64,000 bases of DNA from Ningiella ruwaisensis (lineage in GTDB: Bacteria; Pseudomonadota; Gammaproteobacteria; Enterobacterales; Alteromonadaceae): assembly GCF_004798935.1 (NCBI RefSeq), contig NZ_RAHT01000004.1:310001-374000 (forward strand), read 5' to 3'. Below the pieces are notes generated by a model, which searched no databases, had not been told where the DNA came from, and saw only the letters and a program-made list of their open reading frames with translations. A program made the position numbers and the translations under genes. Of this stretch, positions 36,906 to 46,185 are shown one piece after another. How positions within the stretch are numbered: position 1 is the stretch's first letter; each line of letters opens with the position of its first letter.

Positions 36906-36999
36906 CCTTGCAGTATTGATTCATCATTGCTGATTTAATACCGCATACACGCTACGATATTCGGGCGAGATAACAATAATTAAGATAGCGAAGTAATAG

Positions 37000-37689
37000 A
37001 TGATTAAGTTTGAACAAGTCAGCAAGACCTATCCCGGTGGACAAAACGCGCTGTCTAAAGTCAGTTTTCACGTTGAACAAGGTGAAATGGCATTTTTGAC
37101 CGGGCACTCAGGGGCAGGAAAGAGCACCTTGCTAAAGCTGATCAGCATCATGGAGCGCCCCACCGTAGGTGATGTTTTAATTAACGGGCACAACTTAAAC
37201 AATATTACTCGCAAACAGATAGCCTATATTCGACGAGATATCGGCATGATTTTTCAAAGTCATCAATTATTAATGGATAAGTCGGTATTTGACAATGTGT
37301 CTTTGCCCTTGGTGATCGAAGGGCACACCCGCAAAACGATTGCAAAACGAGTAGATGCCGCGCTTGAGATGGTTGGACTGAAGGATAAAGCGAGAAACTT
37401 ACCTATTACGCTTTCAGGCGGAGAACAACAGCGAGTAGGCATCGCCAGAGCCGTTGTTAATCGGCCACCTTTATTGTTAGCAGACGAACCAACAGGTAAT
37501 TTGGATCCTAAGCTCTCAATGGAAATCATTCGTTTATTTGAAGATTTTAATCAGGCGGGCGTTTCGGTCTTTATCGCAACACACGACCTGGGACTGATTG
37601 CCCGAATGAAATACAGAACGCTGACGCTTAAAAATGGCCGGATGATTACTGATGGCCTGTCTCAGGCAGAGGAGGATCTTCTGTTATGA
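37000..37689 (+). CDS. ftsE: Cell division ATP-binding protein FtsE
   Basis: ATPase of the FtsEX complex, which in E. coli controls septal amidases through EnvC. It is 229 residues, with Walker [10 protein letters not shown], signature [14 protein letters not shown], Walker [13 protein letters not shown] and H-loop THD. It starts 94 bases after ftsY and overlaps ftsX by 4 bases. EnvC, the expected partner, is encoded at 7489-8727. Confidence 0.96.
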   Translation: MIKFEQVSKTYPGGQNALSKVSFHVEQGEMAFLTGHSGAGKSTLLKLISIMERPTVGDVLINGHNLNNITRKQIAYIRRDIGMIFQSHQLLMDKSVFDNVSLPLVIEGHTRKTIAKRVDAALEMVGLKDKARNLPITLSGGEQQRVGIARAVVNRPPLLLADEPTGNLDPKLSMEIIRLFEDFNQAGVSVFIATHDLGLIARMKYRTLTLKNGRMITDGLSQAEEDLLL

Positions 37690-38666
37690 GTATCTTGTTT
37701 AAAGGCAGAAAGCAAGGCGCAAGCATAGACAAGGTCGGCCCCTTTCAACGCCTTGTCATGTTCTTTACTGATCATCTTCGTCAAGCTGTAAATAGTTTGG
37801 GTGAACTGTATCGCACTCCCTTTGCATCGCTTATGACGGTTGGCGTGCTCGGTTTCAGTTTAACTCTCCCTGGAACACTATATATCCTGGTTAAGAATAC
37901 TGAACAAATCTCCGAACAATGGCAGCAGGCAAGTGAAATATCGCTTTTTTTAAACGACTCGGTAAGTGAAGCGAATGCGCAACAACTCGTTACACGTTTA
38001 TCGGTATGGGATGAAATAGCAAGCGTCACCTATATATCCCCTGAAGAGGCGCTGGAAGAGTTTAAGGCACTTTCCGGCTTAGGAGATGCAATCGAATATT
38101 TAAATGAAAACCCGCTTCCTGCTGTTGTGTTAGTGGTGCCTACATCGAAACACGCCACACCCACTGCCGCAGCCATACTTCTTGATAAATTAAGGCAAGA
38201 GCGAGAAGTGGAAATGGGTAAACTGGATATTGAATGGCTAGAGCGACTTTATGCCTTATTAGATATTGCCAAGGAGCTTGTTTTTCTGTTGGCGGTGCTG
38301 TTATTTTTCGCTGTTGTATTGATAATCGGAAACACCATTCGCTTGAATATACTTAATCGCAGGGATGAGATATTAGTGATGAAATTGGTCGGAGCAACAG
38401 ATGCTTTTATTCAAAGACCCTTTTTGTACACCGGTTTCTGGTTTGGTTTACTCGGTGGAGTCATTGCATGGGTAACGGTCTCCGCTATCTTGTGGTGGAT
38501 AGGCTGGAGTCTTGAAGATTTTATGGCCTTATATCAAGTTAAATTTGATATCACCGGACTAGATGCCAAGGCGCTCGGTATCATGCTTTTACTTTCAATT
38601 GGCTTGGGTTTACTCGGTTCGATGCTGTCAGTGAAACGGCACGTTAAAGAGATTGAGCCAGAATAG
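37686..38666 (+). CDS. ftsX: Cell division protein FtsX
   Basis: Four-helix membrane subunit of FtsEX. It is 326 residues, with a cytoplasmic N-terminus, first helix near 50-70, a periplasmic loop (about 75-200) that in the family binds EnvC, and three more helices with the FtsX-type core VVLIIGNTIRLNILNRRDEI. It overlaps ftsE by 4 bases. In E. coli rpoH follows directly; here two minus-strand EAL-HDOD genes lie between. Confidence 0.95.
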   Translation: MSILFKGRKQGASIDKVGPFQRLVMFFTDHLRQAVNSLGELYRTPFASLMTVGVLGFSLTLPGTLYILVKNTEQISEQWQQASEISLFLNDSVSEANAQQLVTRLSVWDEIASVTYISPEEALEEFKALSGLGDAIEYLNENPLPAVVLVVPTSKHATPTAAAILLDKLRQEREVEMGKLDIEWLERLYALLDIAKELVFLLAVLLFFAVVLIIGNTIRLNILNRRDEILVMKLVGATDAFIQRPFLYTGFWFGLLGGVIAWVTVSAILWWIGWSLEDFMALYQVKFDITGLDAKALGIMLLLSIGLGLLGSMLSVKRHVKEIEPE

Positions 38667-38700
38667 CGCTTGAGGTGCAGGTTACTGTGCACATATTTGA

Positions 38701-39963
38701 TTATTCCGTCTTTGCCCTAGGGAATACCGGCGAGTCTACTTGATGAATACTGTTTGCCCATAAGATTGAATCATGCAAGTGCGCTTGAACCTGTGTTTCA
38801 GTCACCCCGAGCTTATTGGAAATCGCTTTTAATGACATCCAACTGCTGGACTCCAAAGCCCTTACACAAGCTAATATCAATGCATATTGGCCTTTGCGTT
38901 CAATCAAGGCGCGTTTGATAGCGTTTGATAAAGAAATTTGATTGAGTAACTCACGCATATCGCGTTGTAAGATGACATCTATCAAAGACAGTAGCCCGAC
39001 CATAAAGGCTGACATTGCATCATTTGAATCGAAAATTTCGTCGTCTAGCAACTCACAGAATTTTGCTCGAACAAGTGATACATGCAATAGTTCCTGAACG
39101 TTATTCTGATTTAAGTGCGCAACAGAAACGATAGCAATAAATTTTCTGAGCATGACCTCGCCCAGATAGCTAAGTGCATGCTTAATCGAGCTGATCTTAT
39201 GAGATTTGTTAATCAGCGGATTATTAATAAAACGCAAAAGCAAATAGGAGAGCGTTGGATCTTTTTCAAATATCGCTCTGACCTTATCCGTATCCAATTC
39301 TTTTTGCGACGTCAGAGCGATCAACTCCAACATGCTGAGCTTATTCGCAGGTAATTCCTGTTGCGAATGTTTTGGTCGGGATAAAAAGAAAAAGCCTTGA
39401 AAGTAATCAAACCCGGCTTCAATGCATTTTTGGAATAATGTATGAGACTCAACGCGGGTGGCGATAGTTTTGATGCTCTTTTCAGCAATTTCTGACTGCA
39501 GTAGCTTAAGTTCCAGCAACGAAATGTTATTAATATTGATTTTTAAATAATCAGCAAGCGAGAGGCAAATTTCCGACAAAGGTGTTTTGTTGTGAATAAC
39601 AAAGCGAAAACCCTTTTCTCGCAAATTTTGTATCGCAGAGATAAGCGCCGTTTCATCGTCATTAATATCGCTTATTTCTATAATCGTATCTTGAGGAAGA
39701 AACTCATTAGGCAGTCCGTGAATCAGGTCATCTTTTCTTACGCTGATAATTGATACATTGCCCTTTAGTAGCTCATCTAATCCAACTAATGAACCAGCGC
39801 TAACGCCGTCTTTGAAGCCCTCGTCAAGATCATGGGGTTTTACAGTATCTTGAGCGAACAGGCTCGCAGGCAAACTACCTTCGTCGCCGTCTCTAAAAAC
39901 AAGCTGATAAGCGAATAGCTGTTGTGTGGAATCAAAAACTGGCTCTCTGGCAAATACAATCAT
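38701..39963 (-). CDS. EAL-HDOD signalling protein with strongly degenerate EAL domain
   Basis: A 420-residue protein of the YuxH/CdgJ type: an N-terminal EAL-like domain (about 1-200) and a C-terminal HDOD domain (about 210-400). The EAL catalytic signature reads AYQLVFRD, so the essential Glu is Gln, and the DDFG-type metal motif reads HNKTPL. Only the terminal AGFDYFQGFF loop is well kept. c-di-GMP hydrolysis is therefore very unlikely; related proteins act through protein contacts in motility control. It overlaps the upstream paralogue by 4 bases and is probably co-translated with it. Confidence 0.85.
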   Translation of the reverse strand: MIVFAREPVFDSTQQLFAYQLVFRDGDEGSLPASLFAQDTVKPHDLDEGFKDGVSAGSLVGLDELLKGNVSIISVRKDDLIHGLPNEFLPQDTIIEISDINDDETALISAIQNLREKGFRFVIHNKTPLSEICLSLADYLKININNISLLELKLLQSEIAEKSIKTIATRVESHTLFQKCIEAGFDYFQGFFFLSRPKHSQQELPANKLSMLELIALTSQKELDTDKVRAIFEKDPTLSYLLLRFINNPLINKSHKISSIKHALSYLGEVMLRKFIAIVSVAHLNQNNVQELLHVSLVRAKFCELLDDEIFDSNDAMSAFMVGLLSLIDVILQRDMRELLNQISLSNAIKRALIERKGQYALILACVRALESSSWMSLKAISNKLGVTETQVQAHLHDSILWANSIHQVDSPVFPRAKTE

Positions 39964-41204
39964 GACTTATCGTTGCTATCAAAAGTGGATTTCATATCAT
40001 CTGCCCATTTTACCGAGGCATAGTACATTTCAAAAAGCGCTGACTCTTTAACGCCAGCTTTTTGACTTAATTCGTATATTACTGCCCAGTCAGCTCGCTC
40101 AAAGGCAAAGCAAATTCTTAGCTGTAATGCTAATTGACTGTCGGTGTGAATCTCACAAAGCGCCAGCTTTACATCGTCGGAAAATGGCATGGACTTCATA
40201 ATTTCAGGCATGGGTAAATCCATCAATGCGTCCATGTGAGAAAATAAACCTAAAATATAGCTACTTGGTGGATTGTCTTTAACCTGCATTTCAGCGGCCA
40301 TCAGTTTACAAAAATGGGCTCTCACCAAAGAGGAAACAATCAAATCAGCCGGCTTATGGCTCTTTAAGTTCGCGATGGCTAACAAAGCAATGAATTTTTT
40401 TAGTTCAACCTCGCCCAAATAACGAAGTGCATGATGTAACGAATTGATTTTCATGCGCTTGTTCATCAAGGGGTTGTTGATAAAGCGCATCAATTTATAA
40501 GTCAGCCCAACGTCTTTCTCAAAAACAGCATTGATTTTGTCAAAATCGAACACTTTCGCGGAGCTAATCGCAACTAACTCAACGATTGATGAAGAAGCGA
40601 TATCAATTCGCTTATGTTTTACAATTTCAGGTTTAGATAGAAAATAACCTTGAAAATAGTCAAACCCTGCTTCTTTGAAGCGTTCAAAGTCTTCTATTGT
40701 TTCAACTTTTTCTGCAATGAGTATTTTGTCCTGGGCTTGCAACTGCTTGAGTTTTCGTTGAATAGATGGATTCGCTAAATCAATAATATCTGCTTCAATT
40801 TTGATGTACTTCACCAATGGCATCAAATCATCCCATTCAGGTGAAAAGTCATAATCATCCAATGCGATTTTGTAGCCCATATTTTTTATATGTTCGCAGG
40901 CCTTAATAAAATCAGTATCTATATCAACGGTTTCTACAATTTCAATTACCACATTTAAAGGGTCGAGCGTCGAGGGAAACCGATACAAAATGGTATCTTG
41001 ATGAAAGTTGATAAATGACGGTTTGTTGAAACTAATGTTTTCAACACCAATTGATAGATGACTTTCAGCCAACATCGAGCTGGTGGCTTCATCCGGTGAA
41101 ATATCTGGAAAGCAATTACTTACTCCATCTCTAAAAAGAAGTTCGTAACCGAAAACACGTTTTTCGGTATCATAAATGGCTTGTCGAGCTACATAAGCGA
41201 ACAT
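39960..41204 (-). CDS. EAL-HDOD signalling protein
   Basis: Paralogue of the preceding entry, 414 residues, with the same EAL-like plus HDOD layout. The EAL motif reads GYELLFRDG, keeping the Glu. LDDYDFS partly keeps the metal-binding Asp pair, IKIEADII replaces the usual IKID, and AEKVETIEDFERFKEAGFDYFQGY resembles the loop-6 and QGY region. It may bind c-di-GMP, but catalysis is doubtful. The ribosome binding site aaaagga precedes the ATG. First gene of a two-gene unit transcribed away from rpoH, separated by 261 bases that should contain both promoters. Confidence 0.88.
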   Translation of the reverse strand: MFAYVARQAIYDTEKRVFGYELLFRDGVSNCFPDISPDEATSSMLAESHLSIGVENISFNKPSFINFHQDTILYRFPSTLDPLNVVIEIVETVDIDTDFIKACEHIKNMGYKIALDDYDFSPEWDDLMPLVKYIKIEADIIDLANPSIQRKLKQLQAQDKILIAEKVETIEDFERFKEAGFDYFQGYFLSKPEIVKHKRIDIASSSIVELVAISSAKVFDFDKINAVFEKDVGLTYKLMRFINNPLMNKRMKINSLHHALRYLGEVELKKFIALLAIANLKSHKPADLIVSSLVRAHFCKLMAAEMQVKDNPPSSYILGLFSHMDALMDLPMPEIMKSMPFSDDVKLALCEIHTDSQLALQLRICFAFERADWAVIYELSQKAGVKESALFEMYYASVKWADDMKSTFDSNDKS

Positions 41205-41465
41205 ATTTCCTTTTCCTGTTTTAGGGCGTTAAATCCTGGGTTTCATACCTTATTGGCGCCTACTTTTTTCTATTACACAGTGATCGAAATTAACAAATGC
41301 TTCGTTTTGTGCGATAACGTTAAAAAAATTTGATCTATTACTTGAGTTTTTGAAATCTGTCCTTATATTTACCAAGTCAAATTTCGATATCAATTTTAGA
41401 TACAACTTGCGAACTATCGATCATTTGAACAGTCAAACTACTGTTACAAAATGAATGAGGTATGA

Positions 41466-42317
41466 ATGAAAGATAAAATGCAATCACTCGCTCTAGCCGT
41501 ACCTAATAGCGGAAGCATTGAAAGTTATATTCAAGCAGTTTCCAGCATTGACATGTTATCGGCAGAAGAGGAAAAATCTTTGGGCTTGCGTTTGTTTGAA
41601 AACGGAGACCTTGAGGCTGCGCGTAAGCTGGTTATGTCGCATTTGCGTTTTGTGGTTCATATTGCAAAATCCTATTCCGGATATGGATTGCCACAAGCAG
41701 ACCTCATACAGGAAGGCAACATCGGCTTAATGAAAGCCGTCAAACGTTTTGACCCTCACGTGGGTGTTCGACTTGTTTCCTTTGCTGTTCATTGGATAAA
41801 AGCAGAAATACATGAATATGTGCTTAAAAACTGGCGCATAGTTAAAGTGGCTACTACCAAAGCGCAACGAAAGTTGTTCTTTAATTTACGAAAAGCCAAA
41901 AAGCGTTTGGGCTGGTTTACGCATGAAGAAGTTCAGAAAGTAGCCGATGAACTGGGTGTTAGCACTAAAGAAGTGTTGCAAATGGAAGCTCGTATGAGCA
42001 GTCAGGATCAAGCCTTTGATTTAGGCGCAGATGATGACGACTCAACAGCCTTTTCACCCGCTCAGTATCTTGAAGATAAATCGGCAGACGTTGAGAGTAC
42101 TGTCATCAATAACGATTGGGATGAAGCTGCGACTAAACGCCTTTACTCTGCAATCAAAACCCTTGACGAGCGCAGCCAACATATCATTGAAACGCGCTGG
42201 TTAGCCGATGACAAGCTAACCCTTCAGGATTTAGCTGATGAATATCAAGTTTCTGCTGAACGCGTAAGGCAAATTGAAAAGAACGCAATGAAAAAGCTTC
42301 AAGCCGCAATGCTGTAA
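41466..42317 (+). CDS. rpoH: RNA polymerase sigma-32 factor RpoH
   Basis: Heat-shock sigma factor directing polymerase to chaperone and protease genes. It is 283 residues. Region 2 includes [39 protein letters not shown] and the RpoH-box-like [13 protein letters not shown], which separates it from other sigma-70 members. Region 4 ends with [26 protein letters not shown]. The ATG follows gagg at 4 bases. In the 261-base upstream spacer, cttgag followed 13 bases on by tccttat weakly resembles a sigma-32 promoter; not convincing. A strong terminator follows. Confidence 0.97.
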   Translation: MKDKMQSLALAVPNSGSIESYIQAVSSIDMLSAEEEKSLGLRLFENGDLEAARKLVMSHLRFVVHIAKSYSGYGLPQADLIQEGNIGLMKAVKRFDPHVGVRLVSFAVHWIKAEIHEYVLKNWRIVKVATTKAQRKLFFNLRKAKKRLGWFTHEEVQKVADELGVSTKEVLQMEARMSSQDQAFDLGADDDDSTAFSPAQYLEDKSADVESTVINNDWDEAATKRLYSAIKTLDERSQHIIETRWLADDKLTLQDLADEYQVSAERVRQIEKNAMKKLQAAML

Positions 42318-42343
42318 GTTAGAAAAGCATTTAATAATATTTT

Positions 42344-42370
42344 AAAAATCCGCCGTTTCGGCGGATTTTT
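42344..42370 (+). terminator. Intrinsic terminator after rpoH
   Basis: A perfect 12-base stem (aaaaatccgccg pairing with cggcggattttt) with a three-base loop, ending in five T. It lies 26 bases after the rpoH stop and is a clear factor-independent terminator. Its A-rich left arm could also let it work on the opposite strand. Confidence 0.92.
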
Positions 42371-42410
42371 CATATAATAAAACTTGATTGAGCTACTTAA
42401 AGACGCCTGT

Positions 42411-42917
42411 ATGGAACTTGTTGACGTAAATAAAGCGCGCTACAGAAAGCATTTAAACATCATCATTGTTGTGAGTATTGTTGCGTTAGCGGCGGGCAGT
42501 TTGGGGATATCGCAAAGTCTAATCGCACTTTTCCCTGATCCCGATGGCAGTCACTTTCACTGGAATCTACTTGGAGTCATTCTTACTGTAATCGCAATGG
42601 CGATGATATTCCGGTCAATAAAACACCATCCATTTATGACAGAAGTCACTTACGTGTGGGAGCTTAAAAAGGTACTGAATCGCATTAATCGAAAAGGCGA
42701 TAAAATTAAACATGCAGCGCAGCAAGGTGATGTCGATGCAATGACCATTCTTCAGTATAGTTATTCTGGTTCTCGCTTATTATGGAACTTAGATGATAAT
42801 AATATTGTGATAGACGAACTGACGGTCGCACAAGCGGAACTTGATACATTAGCGAAAGAGCACCAACTCACGTTAGAGCCTAAAAATTTTAAAATAGAAA
42901 TGTTGGAGAAGTACTGA
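42411..42917 (+). CDS. DUF3087 family membrane protein
   Basis: A protein of 168 residues with two hydrophobic helices (IIIVVSIVALAAGSLGI and LLGVILTVIAMAMIF) near the N-terminus and a helical cytoplasmic tail. It resembles the DUF3087 family common in Shewanella, Vibrio and Alteromonas; role unknown. ATG 42411 gives the usual start MELVDVNKARYRKHLN; an in-frame TTG at 42384 is less likely. It lies after the rpoH terminator, so it needs its own promoter. It converges on yiiD with only four bases between the stops. Confidence 0.75.
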   Translation: MELVDVNKARYRKHLNIIIVVSIVALAAGSLGISQSLIALFPDPDGSHFHWNLLGVILTVIAMAMIFRSIKHHPFMTEVTYVWELKKVLNRINRKGDKIKHAAQQGDVDAMTILQYSYSGSRLLWNLDDNNIVIDELTVAQAELDTLAKEHQLTLEPKNFKIEMLEKY

Positions 42918-42921
42918 ACTT

Positions 42922-43827
42922 TTATCTACTAGCGTTGGGTAAAACCCAGTATTGACCTGAGAATTCAGCCACTTGATCATCACCGTCCAGAATGTCTACA
43001 TGAAGCGAGACAGGACATTTTTTCCCTCGAGCCAGTAAATCAAATTTTGCTCTCACCGTTTCAATGTTGCATATTGCGCGAGGCTTCATTGTAATGGGCT
43101 TATGATAGTGAATAGAGCCATCTCCTAAAACAATCTCACCGGCTAAGTGCTTTTGTTTCAATTGCAAAAATATCATGCCCCAACCTGTTAATGTGGCAAG
43201 CGAATAAATACTGCCTGCAAACATGCTACCGTGAAGGTTGATGTTTTTATTCAAAGAAGCATGGGTTTCGATGGTACGCTCAGTATATTGATAGAGCTTG
43301 ATGCCCATATGTTCAGTGATGGGAATTTCTTCATGCCAGGTTTTCTGTAATTCCCGGCACCACTTAGGATGCAGAACCAAGTTATTGTTATTAAATAGAT
43401 GCTTACGCATCTGTTTTCGTTTTAACTTGCCCAGTTCGTTTGGGGCTTCATCAATTATCTCAAATCCACAGTTCTCAAAAAATTCGATGGAAGATTCACG
43501 CGAATTGGTAACGGCACGCTCTGCCCCGATATCGCGAGCGACCTGTTCCAGCGCGTTTAGCATAATCTGACCAACGCCCTTTCTTCGATATTCTTTATCT
43601 ACTGCAATATGGCGAATTTGCGCTTCTTCTGTGGTATTTAAATGCACTCTTCCACACGCGACAATTTTACCCGATTGGTTTTTAAGAACGCGATGTTCAC
43701 TAACGCTTTCGTATTCGTCTTTTTCCGAGCCTTCAGGATAACCCCATGGCTCACGCAACCACAACCACCTAAAGGCAAAGTAGGCTTTTAGCTCTTCATC
43801 GGTTTTCGGTTTTTCAACGGTGTACAA
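42922..43827 (-). CDS. GNAT acetyltransferase/hotdog thioesterase fusion (YiiD/FabY type)
   Basis: Bifunctional-looking protein of 301 residues. Residues 1-145 form a GNAT domain (RHIAVDKEYRRKGVGQIMLNALE is the acetyl-CoA loop) and 150-300 a YiiD-type hotdog domain with NLHGSMFAGSIYSLATLTGWG. E. coli YiiD has been linked to malonyl-ACP decarboxylation and fatty acid initiation; here that is only inferred. The start is TTG at 43827. Last gene of the minus-strand series pip-dtd-yiiD. Confidence 0.88.
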   Translation of the reverse strand: MYTVEKPKTDEELKAYFAFRWLWLREPWGYPEGSEKDEYESVSEHRVLKNQSGKIVACGRVHLNTTEEAQIRHIAVDKEYRRKGVGQIMLNALEQVARDIGAERAVTNSRESSIEFFENCGFEIIDEAPNELGKLKRKQMRKHLFNNNNLVLHPKWCRELQKTWHEEIPITEHMGIKLYQYTERTIETHASLNKNINLHGSMFAGSIYSLATLTGWGMIFLQLKQKHLAGEIVLGDGSIHYHKPITMKPRAICNIETVRAKFDLLARGKKCPVSLHVDILDGDDQVAEFSGQYWVLPNASR

Positions 43828-43903
43828 TAGACGATTCCTTGTGCAAACTGCTACAAGCTAGTTTAATACGATTACGCATTACAGTATATATCAATGCAAA
43901 AAA

Positions 43904-44341
43904 TCAGACTCTAAATTGAAAGGTGACGGGCCCATCATTAACTAATTCGATTTTCATATCCGCACCAAAAACCCCTTTTTCACAACGCAAATAGTTTGAT
44001 TCTGTGTGAGCAATAAATGCTTCATACATGGCCTTGCCATGCTCAGGACTGGCACCTTGTGAAAAGCCGGGGCGATTGCCTTTATCGGTTTGGGCGACAA
44101 GCGTGAATTGGGAAACGACCAAAAGCTCTGCATCTATATCAATTAAACTCAAATTCATTTTGCCGTTTTCATCATTGAAAATACGATAATGGGTCACTTT
44201 TTTCGCCAGCTTTTCTACTGCTGCTTGCGTGTCAGTCTTTTCAACTCCGAGTAACAGCAAAATACCTTGATTAATCCTTCCTACCACTTGTTGATTTACC
44301 GAAACACTTGCCCGAGACACACGTTGTATAAGGCCAATCAT
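43904..44341 (-). CDS. dtd: D-aminoacyl-tRNA deacylase
   Basis: Removes D-amino acids, and glycine from mischarged tRNA-Ala, by proofreading. It is 145 residues with the two family motifs SQFTLVAQTDKGNRPGFS and the C-terminal cis GP motif NDGPVTFQF. The N-terminus MIGLIQRVSRASVSV is typical. It lies between pip and yiiD; the dtd-yiiD pairing is also seen in E. coli. Confidence 0.96.
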   Translation of the reverse strand: MIGLIQRVSRASVSVNQQVVGRINQGILLLLGVEKTDTQAAVEKLAKKVTHYRIFNDENGKMNLSLIDIDAELLVVSQFTLVAQTDKGNRPGFSQGASPEHGKAMYEAFIAHTESNYLRCEKGVFGADMKIELVNDGPVTFQFRV

Positions 44342-44378
44342 TAGATACTGCTCCTTGTTCGTCAGACAAAACCATAGT

Positions 44379-45311
44379 TTAATTCATAGATTCAAGCTGG
44401 GTCATAATATTTATCAGTTTATTTCTTATATTTTGTTCAGAGGCACTATGTCCTGCATCATCAATAATGTGTAATTCTGACTTAGGTAATTGATGATGAA
44501 GTTCATATGCAGCAGATACCGAGCACACCATGTCATATCGACCATGGACAATATAAGTAGGAATGTGCGCAATACGAGCAGCATTTTCCAAAATATAATT
44601 TTCTTCGATAAAGCAGTGGTGTTTCAAATAATGATTTTCAAGCAAGGCCAAACTTTTGACTTGTTGATTTGATGCATGTTCGCAGGCGTCTTTTTGATCA
44701 GGAATGAGTTTAGAAATTGCCCCTTCCCAGTTAAACCAGGCACTTAATGCTTTTTTTGAGATGGTTTCATCACTGTTAGTAAATAAATCGTAAAAAGCCA
44801 GAGTGATCTCGTCTGAACTTGACGCGTCGCCCACTTGAGAAATAAAGTGTTGATAAGCGTCGGGGTAAACACGCGCGGCCCCGCTATTTGCCTGCAAAAA
44901 CCAGTCAAAATCCGTTTTCCGTGCTAAAAAAACACCTCTTAAGATCAAGCTCAATACGCATTCTGAATAATGAATCGCATAGCAAAGTGCAAGGGTAGCT
45001 CCCCAGGAGCCACCAAAAACCATCCAGTTATCGATTTTAAGATGTTTGCGAATTTCCTCTATGTCGTTGATCAAATCTTGCGTCGTGTTGTGTTGTAGAT
45101 CACCAAATGGTTGTGACTGACCACATCCGCGCTGGTCGAAGGCAATGACACGATATTGGGAAAGATTAAATGGCCATTGGTAGTTACCATTGATGCCAGC
45201 GCCCGGACCGCCATGTAAAAACAAAACCGGAATGCCTTCTGGGTTGCCAGCAAGTTCAATGTGAAGTGTGTGGCCATTGGACACGGGTAGTTTGAGTGAC
45301 TGTACCGACAA
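44379..45311 (-). CDS. pip: Proline iminopeptidase-like alpha/beta hydrolase
   Basis: Serine peptidase of family S33 that releases N-terminal proline from peptides. It is 310 residues, with the oxyanion motif HGGPGAGIN, the nucleophile elbow GGSWGATLA near residue 103, Asp in HGRYDMVC and His in DAGHSASE. A shorter cap than in some prolyl iminopeptidases leaves substrate specificity open. The start is TTG at 45311 with agaggt at 6 bases. First gene of pip-dtd-yiiD. Confidence 0.87.
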   Translation of the reverse strand: MSVQSLKLPVSNGHTLHIELAGNPEGIPVLFLHGGPGAGINGNYQWPFNLSQYRVIAFDQRGCGQSQPFGDLQHNTTQDLINDIEEIRKHLKIDNWMVFGGSWGATLALCYAIHYSECVLSLILRGVFLARKTDFDWFLQANSGAARVYPDAYQHFISQVGDASSSDEITLAFYDLFTNSDETISKKALSAWFNWEGAISKLIPDQKDACEHASNQQVKSLALLENHYLKHHCFIEENYILENAARIAHIPTYIVHGRYDMVCSVSAAYELHHQLPKSELHIIDDAGHSASEQNIRNKLINIMTQLESMN

Positions 45312-45492
45312 TGTTACCTCTAACGCTTTTTGGGCTTTTTATTATTTTGCTGTATGCTAAGTGCACTATTTTAAGTAATAAAGTAAAACCAAGATAAACG
45401 AATTGCTTTATGCTCATTTGATGCGACAAATAGCTAGCTCGTTTAGGTCTTATTAAGGTCTTACAAATATTGTTACAGGTAAAGGATGCACA

Positions 45493-46152
45493 ATGGTTCA
45501 TAAGATATTTCTGGCAGTTTTGTCAATATTGTTAGTCTCAGGCTGTCAATCGGCCATTGAAGATGCCTATTTTAGTATGTGGGATAAAATAGGCGTCGAA
45601 AAACGCGATATTCTGGTTGATAGGGTAGAAGATGCTCAAGATTCGCAGAAAGACGCGCAAGAAGAGTTTGCTGATGCATTAGAGCAATTTAGTGCGCTAA
45701 TTAATTTTGACGGTGGTGAACTGCAAGACGTATATGAAGCGCTTAGCGATGAGTATGAAGACAGCAAAGAAAGCGCAGAAGAAGTATCCCAGAGAATTGA
45801 CAGCATTGAATCTGTCGCCAATTCTCTTTTCAGGGAATGGGAAGAAGAATTAGAGCTAATTAGCAACCCGAGCCTGCGCAACGATAGCGCCAACAAGCTC
45901 AAAACGACCAAAAAACGTTACGATAATTTACTTAGCTCAATGCGAAAAGTAGAAGCCAGCATGCAGCCGGTTTTAGCCTCATTTCAAAATAACGTGCTGT
46001 ATTTAAAGCACAACCTCAATGCTAACGCAATTAACGCACTACAAGGCGAACTAAACACCATTCAAACTGATGTGAACGCGCTAATCAAAGAAATGAATCA
46101 GGCGATTGAGGAGTCAGATAGTTTCATTTCAAGCATTCGTGGCAACGACTGA
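45493..46152 (+). CDS. DUF2959 lipoprotein
   Basis: A predicted lipoprotein of 219 residues. The signal peptide ends in LLVSGCQS (lipobox, Cys18) and the mature part is an acidic, almost wholly helical coiled coil, with AYFSMWDKIGVEKRDILVDRVEDA as the conserved DUF2959 start. Ser at +2 and Gln at +1 after the Cys favour outer-membrane sorting by the usual rule. Ribosome binding site aaagga. Function unknown. It is followed 33 bases later by a periplasmic TPR-like protein. Confidence 0.85.
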   Translation: MVHKIFLAVLSILLVSGCQSAIEDAYFSMWDKIGVEKRDILVDRVEDAQDSQKDAQEEFADALEQFSALINFDGGELQDVYEALSDEYEDSKESAEEVSQRIDSIESVANSLFREWEEELELISNPSLRNDSANKLKTTKKRYDNLLSSMRKVEASMQPVLASFQNNVLYLKHNLNANAINALQGELNTIQTDVNALIKEMNQAIEESDSFISSIRGND

Positions 46153-46185
46153 ACGCTTCGTTGACAATAAAGAGTAAATATCACT

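Noticed and set aside
41205-41465. Sigma-32-type autoregulatory promoter upstream of rpoH
   Set aside because: cttgag...tccttat matches the consensus only weakly; not listed as a feature.
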